From Deltaproteobacteria bacterium (lineage in GTDB: Bacteria > Desulfobacterota > DSM-4660 > Desulfatiglandales > HGW-15): 40,942 bases of DNA. The DNA is taken from contig JAFDEF010000024.1 in NCBI GenBank assembly GCA_019310485.1, forward strand, positions 1 through 40,942, read 5' to 3'. The notes beneath the pieces were generated by a model. That model was not told the origin of the DNA, searched no databases, and was given only the letters and a program-made list of their open reading frames with translations. The position numbers and the translations under genes are program-made. Below, in pieces: positions 24,819-32,011 of this stretch; position 1 is the stretch's first letter; each line of letters opens with the position of its first letter.

Positions 24819-25730
24819 ATGATATACGCATTCCTCCGTGCCATTGTGGTTCTGATGTCTTTCATTCCTTTTCGCTTAAGCCAGGCACTTGGCAAAATGC
24901 TTGGATTGGGGGTTTCCTTTATCCCAATGGAAAGAAATGCCGTTGCTTTTGAAAATATCCAGAGAAGCTTTGATGGAACCATCGACAGAAATGATCAAAA
25001 AAAGTTGCTTCGTAAAGTATACGCTCACTTTGGGCAGATGGTATTTGAGGTTCCCCACATTCTGAGACTTAATTCAAGAAACTTGGACAGGTATGTGGTT
25101 CTTGACCAAGAAGAGAACCTTGTCAGGGCAATAAGAAAAGGAAAGGGTGTTTTTGTTCTAACAGGGCATTTTGGAAACTGGGAACTTATGTCAGCTGCTA
25201 TGGCGCTTCGGTTCGGAGACGGCGCCGTTGTAGCAAGACCCATTGATTTCCCACCACTTGAAAAGCTGATGCTTGGCCTCAGATCCAGGTTCGGCACAGA
25301 GGTTGTGTACAAGCAGCATGCAATGAGAAAGGTTATCAAGGTTATTCGAGAAAAAAAGATTGTGGGCATTCTCCTTGACCAAAACGTGGACTGGTATGAA
25401 GGGGCTTTTGTGAGCTTTCTTGGTAGGAGAGCCTGCACCAACAAAGGTCTGGCCCTCATGGCATTGAAGATGGGAACACCTGTTGTGCCAGTTTTTTCTC
25501 TGAGGCAAAAAGGCGGGCGCTACCGTATAGTGTTTGAAAAGGAGGTCGACCTTACCATAACAGGCGACAAGATAAGGGATGTGGAGGAGAACACAGCACT
25601 CTTCACGAGCATAATTGAATCATACGTCAGGAGATATCCTGAACAGTGGTTCTGGTTTCACAGGCGCTGGAAGACCCGTCCTTACAGCCCTTTGCCTGAG
25701 ACTTTCTATTCGGGGCCTAGACTCTCTTGA
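24819..25730 (+). CDS. Lipid A late acyltransferase (LpxL/HtrB family)
   Basis: The 303-residue protein has an N-terminal membrane helix and the lysophospholipid-acyltransferase catalytic motif HFGNWE (117-122), with DQNVDW and a basic C-terminal FHRRWKTRP typical of LpxL/LpxM. It adds a secondary acyl chain to lipid A at the inner membrane. The position directly after lpxK supports this. Whether it is LpxL- or LpxM-like cannot be decided. Confidence 0.9.
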   Translation: MIYAFLRAIVVLMSFIPFRLSQALGKMLGLGVSFIPMERNAVAFENIQRSFDGTIDRNDQKKLLRKVYAHFGQMVFEVPHILRLNSRNLDRYVVLDQEENLVRAIRKGKGVFVLTGHFGNWELMSAAMALRFGDGAVVARPIDFPPLEKLMLGLRSRFGTEVVYKQHAMRKVIKVIREKKIVGILLDQNVDWYEGAFVSFLGRRACTNKGLALMALKMGTPVVPVFSLRQKGGRYRIVFEKEVDLTITGDKIRDVEENTALFTSIIESYVRRYPEQWFWFHRRWKTRPYSPLPETFYSGPRLS

Positions 25731-25788
25731 GGATAAAACCCGTCTTAGATCATTACTTTGCCGTCGTGACGAAAGAAAAGCAAGCAAG

Positions 25789-26880
25789 ATGAACACCAGT
25801 CCCCAAGTATCCTTAGACAAGTCGAGAATCAAACGTATCCTGATTCGGGCGCCGAACTGGGTGGGCGACGTTGTTATGAGCATGCCTGCAGTGGAGATGG
25901 TTAGAGAAAACTTCCGCTCCAGCTCCATTGCCGTTCTTGCAAGACCATGGGTTATTCCTCTTTATGAGGCTCACCCCGTTGTGGATCAGGTGTTGCCCTT
26001 TGACAAAGGGAATGGTTACTGGGGGCATTTTCTTGAAATCAGGAGAGCTGCAAGCCTTATAAGGAGCCTCAAATTTGATCTTGCGATCCTGTTTCAAAAT
26101 GCTTTTGAAGCGGCCTTTCTGGCCCGTCTTGGCGGCGTAAAGTACAGGATCGGTTACAAAACTGACGGAAGGGGCTTTCTCTTGTCTCATGGTGTGGACA
26201 GGGATGGAGCCATTTTAAGGCAGCACCAGGTGGAGTATTATCTTCACATACTCAGATCCATGGGATGGGAAGCGCCGAGCAAAGACCCTCTTATATACGT
26301 AGACGACACAGATCTGAACAAAATTGCCTCCCTTCTTTTATCCTCCGGCATAAGGGAAGGTGAGTTCCTGCTGGGCCTAGGCCCGGGTGCAACTTATGGA
26401 CCCGCAAAGCGATGGCCCGTTGAGCGCTTCGCAAGGATTGCAGATTGGGCCTCACAGAGATGGGGTGCTAGAGTGGTCATTGTTGGAAGCAAAGGTGAGC
26501 AAAAAATCTGTGAACTCCTTTGTCGTTACATGAAGCAAAGACCGCTTAACCTGTGTGGCGAAACGAGCCTTGGCGAAGTCATAGCACTCATCAAAAAGTG
26601 TGATCTTTTTGTCTGCAATGACTCAGGGCTCATGCACGTGGCAGCTTCCCTGGATGTCCCCACTATCGCGATTTTCGGCTCCACCGATCCCCGGATAACC
26701 GGGCCGAGGGGCAAGAAAACAAGAGTTATCCGCCACGAGATGCCGTGTTCTCCATGCCTAAAGCCAGATTGTTCAATCGGTTATCCCTGCCTTCTTGCCA
26801 TTGAGCCGGAACATGTCTGGACGGAAATGCAATCCCTAGTAAAGAGGAAATCAAGTGAAAAAGCCAGCAGTATTTATTGA
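25789..26880 (+). CDS. waaF: ADP-heptose:LPS heptosyltransferase II (WaaF-like)
   Basis: The 363-residue GT9-family glycosyltransferase has the N-terminal RAPNWVGDVVMSMPAVE, the donor-site segment LGLGPGATYGPAKRWP, then CNDSGLMHVAASL, and FGSTDPRITGP followed by a cysteine-rich CSPCLKPDC. It adds the second heptose to the inner core in the cytoplasm. ATG 25789 is chosen because the open frame upstream of it (from 25615) lies within the acyltransferase gene. It overlaps gmhB by 26 bases. Confidence 0.92.
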   Translation: MNTSPQVSLDKSRIKRILIRAPNWVGDVVMSMPAVEMVRENFRSSSIAVLARPWVIPLYEAHPVVDQVLPFDKGNGYWGHFLEIRRAASLIRSLKFDLAILFQNAFEAAFLARLGGVKYRIGYKTDGRGFLLSHGVDRDGAILRQHQVEYYLHILRSMGWEAPSKDPLIYVDDTDLNKIASLLLSSGIREGEFLLGLGPGATYGPAKRWPVERFARIADWASQRWGARVVIVGSKGEQKICELLCRYMKQRPLNLCGETSLGEVIALIKKCDLFVCNDSGLMHVAASLDVPTIAIFGSTDPRITGPRGKKTRVIRHEMPCSPCLKPDCSIGYPCLLAIEPEHVWTEMQSLVKRKSSEKASSIY

Positions 26881-27436
26881 CCGAGATGGTACAATTAATG
26901 AGCAAAGAGGTTATATTAACCACATCAGCCGTTTCAAAATTATTCCCGGTGTGGAAGATGCTATAAGGCTGCTTAACCAGAATAATTTTCTTGCGATCGT
27001 AGTTTCAAACCAGTCAGGGGTGGCCAGAGGCTTTTATCCTATTGAGCTCGTCCATGAAGTCCATGCCCTCATGAAGCAATTGCTGGAACAAAACGGAAGC
27101 TTCCTTGATGCTATCTTTTTCTGCCCACACCATCCAGACGGGGTTATCCCAGAGTACACTCGCAAGTGCGATTGCAGAAAACCCGGAACTGGTCTTATTG
27201 ATCAGGCCTGCAAGAGTTTTGACATTGACCTTTCAAATTCCTATGTTGTCGGTGACCTTTACTCGGATATGGAACTTGCAGAGCGCGCGGGAGTGAGAGG
27301 TATCCTGGTCAAAACAGGCTACGGACTTGGGGAAATTGAATATACGCTCCCCACAAAACCCAGAAAGCCACTTTACGTTGCCGAAAACTTACTAGATGCA
27401 GTCAATTGGATTCTAGATGAAGCAAGAAGCACTTGA
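26855..27436 (+). CDS. gmhB: D,D-heptose 1,7-bisphosphate phosphatase GmhB
   Basis: The 193-residue HAD-family phosphatase has the nucleophile motif DRDGTIN (D9, D11), the second motif VVSNQSG, the zinc site C90-P-H-H...C105-D-C107-RKPG and the VGDLYSDM acidic motif. It removes the C7 phosphate in ADP-heptose synthesis. It starts with GTG inside the end of waaF, with agagg upstream. It provides the step before heptose activation; the GHMP kinase at 995 could supply another. Confidence 0.94.
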   Translation: MKKPAVFIDRDGTINEQRGYINHISRFKIIPGVEDAIRLLNQNNFLAIVVSNQSGVARGFYPIELVHEVHALMKQLLEQNGSFLDAIFFCPHHPDGVIPEYTRKCDCRKPGTGLIDQACKSFDIDLSNSYVVGDLYSDMELAERAGVRGILVKTGYGLGEIEYTLPTKPRKPLYVAENLLDAVNWILDEARST

Positions 27437-28505
27437 AATAAGAAAGCCAGGCAGTATCCTGATCATCAAACTGAGCGCCATTGGTGACGTTGTTCACACC
27501 CTGCCTCTCCTTGAGGTTTTGAGAAAAAATTTTCCCACTGCCCGTATCGATTGGCTTGTGGAAGAAGAGGCAAGCCAGATTATCACCGGGCACAAAGGGA
27601 TCGACAGGGTTATTGTCTCATATAGGAAATCCTGGCTTAGAAATTTTCTCAAGCCGAAAGGACTGGTGCCTGCCGTAAAAGGCATCCTTGACTTCATTCA
27701 CGAACTCCGACTCCAGGAGTATGACCTTGTGATTGACCTCCAGGGCCTTTTCAAGAGCGGCCTGCTAACCGGTCTTTCAAGGGGACACAGAAAAATCGGC
27801 TTTACAGGCGGAAAGGAGGGAAGTGTTCTCTTCCTCACAGAGCGCCCGTATCCGGTTGACCTGAACAGACATGCCATCGAGAGGTCTCTCAAAGCAGCAG
27901 ACTACCTCAAGTGCAAAGTGGATTCATGGAACGGAAAAATACCGCTCTCTGATTCTGACAGGACAAGAATTGACCGGCTGCTTTATGAAAACTCTATTAC
28001 TGACAATAACTTCGTGGCCATAAACCCCATGGCCAGATGGAAAACGAAACTCTGGGAACCGGAGCGCTTTGCCTCCCTTGCAGGTAGAATCCAAAAAGAG
28101 CTCTCCTTAAAGGTTGTTTTCACGGGAAGTGGACATGATCGCCCAATTATTGATAAAATAGTTCAAAATATGGTAGAAGGCCCAATTAACCTGGCCGGCA
28201 AAACAAGCTTGAAAGAGCTTGCATACCTTTTTTCAAGGTGCCGGCTGGTTGTTTCGACAGACACCGGTCCAATGCATATTGCAGCAGCCATGGGGACACC
28301 GACCGTGGCTCTCTTCGGTCCAACGGCCCCGTGGCGAACCGGCCCGTATGGCATGGGCCACAAGGTGGTTCGCGAGGAGCTTGATTGCAGCCCATGTTTC
28401 AAGAAGCGCTGCACTCATCTAACATGCATGAAAAAAATTACACCCGAGAAGATCTTTGAAGCTGTACAGCAGGTGCTCCAGCAGAGGTCTTGGGGAAAAA
28501 TCTGA
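27417..28505 (+). CDS. waaC: ADP-heptose:LPS heptosyltransferase I (WaaC-like)
   Basis: The 362-residue GT9 glycosyltransferase starts ILIIKLSAIGDVVHTLPLL, a pattern typical of WaaC. It continues with WLVEEEA, VIDLQGLFKSGLL, INPMARWKTKLWEP, STDTGPMHIAAAMG and FGPTAPWRTGP, then the CSPCFKKRC cysteines. It transfers the first heptose to Kdo. It overlaps gmhB by 20 bases, so the four genes from 24819 are probably translated as a coupled unit. Confidence 0.93.
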   Translation: MKQEALEIRKPGSILIIKLSAIGDVVHTLPLLEVLRKNFPTARIDWLVEEEASQIITGHKGIDRVIVSYRKSWLRNFLKPKGLVPAVKGILDFIHELRLQEYDLVIDLQGLFKSGLLTGLSRGHRKIGFTGGKEGSVLFLTERPYPVDLNRHAIERSLKAADYLKCKVDSWNGKIPLSDSDRTRIDRLLYENSITDNNFVAINPMARWKTKLWEPERFASLAGRIQKELSLKVVFTGSGHDRPIIDKIVQNMVEGPINLAGKTSLKELAYLFSRCRLVVSTDTGPMHIAAAMGTPTVALFGPTAPWRTGPYGMGHKVVREELDCSPCFKKRCTHLTCMKKITPEKIFEAVQQVLQQRSWGKI

Positions 28506-28535
28506 AGCGTAAATCTTCAATAGAGGTGAAAAGCC

Positions 28536-28709
28536 ATGGCTATCAGCAAAGAGCTGCTTGAAATTCTGGCATGTCCAAAATGCAAGGGAGACATTCATTT
28601 GAACGACACTGGAGACGGTCTTATCTGCGATAAGTGTAAGCTACTCTACGAGATAAGAGATGATATTCCCATTATGCTTATTGACGAAGCCAAGCACATT
28701 GATGAATGA
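28536..28709 (+). CDS. Trm112/YcaR-family zinc-ribbon protein
   Basis: The 57-residue protein has C13-P-K-C16 and C31-D-K-C34 and reads KELLEILACPKCKGDI near the start and YEIRDDIPIML near the end, the standard Trm112-like/YcaR layout. In many proteobacteria this small gene sits in the lpxK region, as here. An aagaggtg-type ribosome site precedes the ATG. The exact role is unknown; homologues of Trm112 activate methyltransferases. Confidence 0.9.
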   Translation: MAISKELLEILACPKCKGDIHLNDTGDGLICDKCKLLYEIRDDIPIMLIDEAKHIDE

Positions 28710-28746
28710 GTCAACTGTGCAGCAAGGCTTTACGCTTTTCAATAAC

Positions 28747-28776
28747 GGGCTTGAACAAAGCTAGCCCTTCTATTTT
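28747..28776 (+). terminator. Terminator-like hairpin after the LPS operon
   Basis: GGGCT (28747-28751) pairs with AGCCC (28763-28767), with partial extra pairing inside the loop. It is followed by the T-rich tract TTCTATTTT (28768-28776). It separates the lipopolysaccharide operon from the FabD-like gene, whose aggag ribosome site lies just after it. Confidence 0.5.
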
Positions 28777-28792
28777 ACCCAGGAGTTAGAAC

Positions 28793-29788
28793 ATGAAATA
28801 TAAGAAAATTGCTTTGATTTTTCCCGGCCAGGGTTCTCAGTATCCCGGCATGGGAAAAGAATTATATGATGAATTCAAATCAGCACGAGAGGTCTACGAT
28901 AAGGCCAGCGAAGTGCTGGGCTATGACGTTGCAGGGAAATGTTTCAAAAAACCGGTGTTGCGAAAAAAAATCATCCACCGGGCTGACCTTGACAAAACCA
29001 TTTATACCCAGCCAGCCGTCCTTGTTACCAGCTATGCTTGCTACAAGGTATTCGAGGAGATGTGTAGGTCATACAACGTTTTTCCGAACATTTCTTTCCT
29101 TGCAGGCCATAGCCTTGGTGAGTATACCGCATTGCTGGTCTCAGGGGCCCTGGATTTTGAAACCTGTGTGGATCTGGTGCAAAAAAGGGCGACATTCATA
29201 ACCGATTTCAGTCATGATTACCCTCATGCCGGTTTGATGGCTGTGGTTGATAGAGGCAGAGGATTGGACTACGGTAAAATAGATTCTCTTTGTAAAGAAG
29301 GCAAGGTCTATGTGACACTGATTAACTCAAGAAACCAGCTGGTGGTAGGCGGGTTCAAAAAGAACCTGGAAGAATTATCCAAGAAACTGAAAAAAGAGGG
29401 GATGATCGCTACCCATCTTAGGGTTGAGGGACCTTTCCACACCCCGCTTATGAAACCTGCCGCGGATAGGTTCAAGAAGGAGCTTTACAAGAGCCATGTT
29501 TCCATTGCGCTCAGGCCTGTAATAGCGAACGTTACATCGGCCGCTATTGTGGACCCAAACCACATAAAAGATGAACTTTATGACCAGATTTACACGCGGG
29601 TTGATTGGCTTAGCTGTATTGAAAAGATGATTGACAATGGCGCAGATCTGTTCATAGAAGTTGGCCCGAAAAAGGTGTTAAGCAACATGATCAAAGATAT
29701 TGATCCTTCAATCCCCAAATTGAACCTTGAAGATCTTGCTTCCCTCAAGAAAACTCTAAAAGAGCTTGGGGCAAGCGTGAAAGACTAG
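28793..29788 (+). CDS. FabD-like malonyl-CoA acyltransferase
   Basis: The 331-residue protein has the acyltransferase fold: FPGQGSQYPGMG near residue 10, the nucleophile motif GHSLGE (S107), the malonyl-binding arginine in VQKRATF (R132), the catalytic histidine in GPFHTPLM (H216) and NVTSAA. It loads malonyl groups from CoA onto a carrier protein. The insert around residues 50-100 (KKPVLRKKIIHRADLDKT) is longer than in housekeeping FabD. The next gene, 14 bases on, is HMG-CoA-lyase-like and not fabG or acpP, so a specialised role is possible. Confidence 0.88.
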   Translation: MKYKKIALIFPGQGSQYPGMGKELYDEFKSAREVYDKASEVLGYDVAGKCFKKPVLRKKIIHRADLDKTIYTQPAVLVTSYACYKVFEEMCRSYNVFPNISFLAGHSLGEYTALLVSGALDFETCVDLVQKRATFITDFSHDYPHAGLMAVVDRGRGLDYGKIDSLCKEGKVYVTLINSRNQLVVGGFKKNLEELSKKLKKEGMIATHLRVEGPFHTPLMKPAADRFKKELYKSHVSIALRPVIANVTSAAIVDPNHIKDELYDQIYTRVDWLSCIEKMIDNGADLFIEVGPKKVLSNMIKDIDPSIPKLNLEDLASLKKTLKELGASVKD

Positions 29789-29801
29789 CCTCACCGTAAA
29801 T

Positions 29802-30758
29802 TTGGAAAAGAATAAAGAGGCAAAAGAGCCGATTGATAGAGTCACGATAACTGATGTAACTTTGAGGGAATACGGTCAAAATATTCCAGTTGAATATCTC
29901 CATATCTTTACCCCTCAAGCGAGAATAGAGGTAGCTTCAAGGCTTATTGAAGCGGGTTTTACGCGAATTGAGATCCTCTCCTGCGTTCACCCCAGAATAG
30001 CTCCAGCAATGAACAAAGAGGCAATTATGGGTATAGCAAGGGCTCTTGGCCGCCTTTCGGGTGTAGATTTCATTACCCTAGTACCAAACAAAAGCGGTTA
30101 TGAGACCTTTCTGGATATTGGCCTTGGTCCAGATGGCTATGATCACACAATAGGGCTTTTCTTTTCCGCTCTCGAAACCCATAACAGGGCAAATTTGGGT
30201 AGATCAATTCAGGAAACACTTCAAGAGTATGAAGTTATCATGAAAGACGCTGTGAGCAGGAAGGCCAAGATCTCAGGATATATATCCGCGGCATTTGGAT
30301 ATAGAGAATGTCCTAAAGGCCCTGTAAGCAAAGCAACTATTGATGAACTAAACCATTTTATTGATTTTTATGTCGATCGGGGGGCAAAAACCGTAACGCT
30401 TTCAGATCTCCAGGGTGTATCGGATGCAGAGGAGACCGCAAGGACTCTGGAAGAAATTATAAACAAAAGAAAAGGAAGAGACGTTGGCAAACTTGGATAT
30501 CACCCCCACCACGTCTCGGGTGAAAGCGCCATCATGAATAGCGATGTAGCTTACGGTGTTGGGATTAGACGCTTTGATTCCTCTCTTGGCGGAACAGGGG
30601 GTTGCGTGACAGGCGCGCCGGGAAACCAGCCCACTGAAGAACTCATTCATTTCTTCCACCAAAGGGGGATTCAAACCGGCATAAACGAAAGAGAAGTTTT
30701 CTCGATATCCGAACAGATCCAAAAAGAATTCTACGCTAGAATCCCCCTGCGCCAGTAA
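29802..30758 (+). CDS. HMG-CoA lyase-like aldolase with altered metal ligand
   Basis: The 318-residue TIM-barrel protein of the HMGL-like family (PF00682) reads TITDVTLREYGQNIPVEYL at the front. The HxH metal pair is in GYHPHHVSG, and the active-site loop LGGTGGCVTGAPGN holds the cysteine and asparagine. The canonical RDG/metal-aspartate motif is LREYGQ, glutamate for aspartate. It may cleave or form a carbon-carbon bond next to a CoA thioester. TTG 29802 is the only start near the conserved region and has no clear ribosome site. The stop codon lies in a 44-bp repeat. Confidence 0.8.
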   Translation: MEKNKEAKEPIDRVTITDVTLREYGQNIPVEYLHIFTPQARIEVASRLIEAGFTRIEILSCVHPRIAPAMNKEAIMGIARALGRLSGVDFITLVPNKSGYETFLDIGLGPDGYDHTIGLFFSALETHNRANLGRSIQETLQEYEVIMKDAVSRKAKISGYISAAFGYRECPKGPVSKATIDELNHFIDFYVDRGAKTVTLSDLQGVSDAEETARTLEEIINKRKGRDVGKLGYHPHHVSGESAIMNSDVAYGVGIRRFDSSLGGTGGCVTGAPGNQPTEELIHFFHQRGIQTGINEREVFSISEQIQKEFYARIPLRQ

Positions 30759-30798
30759 ACCCTGTGGAATTTCCCAGGGGGCATTCCTACGGGGTAAA
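30755..30798. repeat. 44-bp palindromic repeat, copy 3
   Basis: This full-length copy differs from copy 1 at two loop positions (cgcac to cccag) while the outer arms are unchanged. It starts within the last codon of the HMG-CoA-lyase-like gene and fills most of the gap to the convergent gene ending at 30816. It may act as a two-way terminator. Confidence 0.85.
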
Positions 30799-30815
30799 AG
30801 AGCACTGGTCGAAGC

Positions 30816-31997
30816 CTACTTTTTTCTTTTCAGCACGCCTGGCGGCACCTTGGCCTTTTCCGGCCACCCTTCTGGCAGAATCTGGCCATCTCTTTCGCCC
30901 AGCTTTTTCTTTCTTTCAGGTAGTTTGGCCCTCTTGAATTCTTCCCTAGGTTCTTTAGGAATCCTCCCGTTCAAAATCGCTTCTGAACGCAGTCTTCTTC
31001 CAATGGTTCGTTCCATGAGGGTGCCAAGCTCCAGAATCCTGTCAATATTAATACCTCCAATGTCTATCCCCATTTCGTCAAGCATAACGCACATATCTTC
31101 AAACGTCACCAGACCTACCACGTTCGGATCCTTGTAATAGTATGCTCCGGTTCCTGGAACAGGGATTCTATCCAAGAAATTAGCAGGCTGCCCGCCCAAG
31201 CCCCCAAGGGTCCCCTCGAAAATTTCGATACCTGCCTGAAGAGCTGCCAGCACGTTGGCCAGACCCCATCCTCGTGTCACATGGAAATGAGCTACATGGA
31301 GATCAGGATTGGGCAGTTCGTCCAGTATCATGGAATAGTACCTGTAAACCTGATCGGGGGGCGCAGAGCCGTCATGATCAGCGTGCTCAATATCATCCGC
31401 ACCGATGCTCAACCACCTCTTTGTAAACTCCACGGCATCTTCAAGTCTTGTGGGGCCTGCTATGGGGCTCCCCCAGATGGTGCTCACAGTGCCGCACATC
31501 TTTATTCCTGCATCTTTGCATTTTTGAATGCATCTTTCCGCCTCTTTCCAGTACTCAGGAAGGGTTGTAGCGCTGTTTGCAAAATGGTGTTGTTCATCAG
31601 TTGAGACCATCATCAAAACGCGGTCCGGGCCGATTCCTTGCTCTTTTAACCTGATTGCTCGATCAACAGCCGGCTCCCTTATCGTTATTGCAGTCCATTC
31701 GATATCCTCCGGCTTGAGCCCTTTCCGCCCAAGCCTTTTGGCAAAATATTCGTCCCTCCTTATTCCCTTCAGCACTTCTTCTGCATCTTTGAATTGAGGC
31801 ATGATCCGGGGGTTGCCAAGATTTGTAGCTTCAAGACGCCTAACCCCTGCCAGAGCAAGCTCTTGGAGATAGTACACTTTGGCCTCAGTGGGAATCCAGG
31901 CTTCTTCGTGCTGGAACCCGTCGCGAACCGTTATGTCGGCCAGCCTCACTTTCCTGGGCATCCTTGGGTGGACTTTAAACAGATCGTGTTCACTCAT
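30816..31997 (-). CDS. HMG-CoA lyase/pyruvate-carboxylase-like aldolase
   Basis: The protein has about 393 residues with the HMGL-like barrel: LADITVRDGFQHEEAWIP (metal aspartate present), RRLEATNLGNPRIMPQ, HVAHFHVTRGWGLANVLAAL with the HxH pair, and the loop FEGTLGGLGGQPANF, where the usual cysteine is glutamine. A basic C-terminal tail (KLPERKKKLGERDG) is extra. ATG 31997 has aaggaggg upstream, so 28 upstream codons are rejected. It follows the carboxyltransferase by 14 bases. It may cleave the hydroxylated acyl-CoA made by the pathway. Confidence 0.85.
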   Translation of the reverse strand: MSEHDLFKVHPRMPRKVRLADITVRDGFQHEEAWIPTEAKVYYLQELALAGVRRLEATNLGNPRIMPQFKDAEEVLKGIRRDEYFAKRLGRKGLKPEDIEWTAITIREPAVDRAIRLKEQGIGPDRVLMMVSTDEQHHFANSATTLPEYWKEAERCIQKCKDAGIKMCGTVSTIWGSPIAGPTRLEDAVEFTKRWLSIGADDIEHADHDGSAPPDQVYRYYSMILDELPNPDLHVAHFHVTRGWGLANVLAALQAGIEIFEGTLGGLGGQPANFLDRIPVPGTGAYYYKDPNVVGLVTFEDMCVMLDEMGIDIGGINIDRILELGTLMERTIGRRLRSEAILNGRIPKEPREEFKRAKLPERKKKLGERDGQILPEGWPEKAKVPPGVLKRKK

Positions 31998-32011
31998 GGG
32001 ATCCCTCCTTC

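Noticed and set aside
25615..25788. N-terminal extension of WaaF
   Set aside because: It lies within the acyltransferase gene in another frame, and WaaF similarity starts after ATG 25789.
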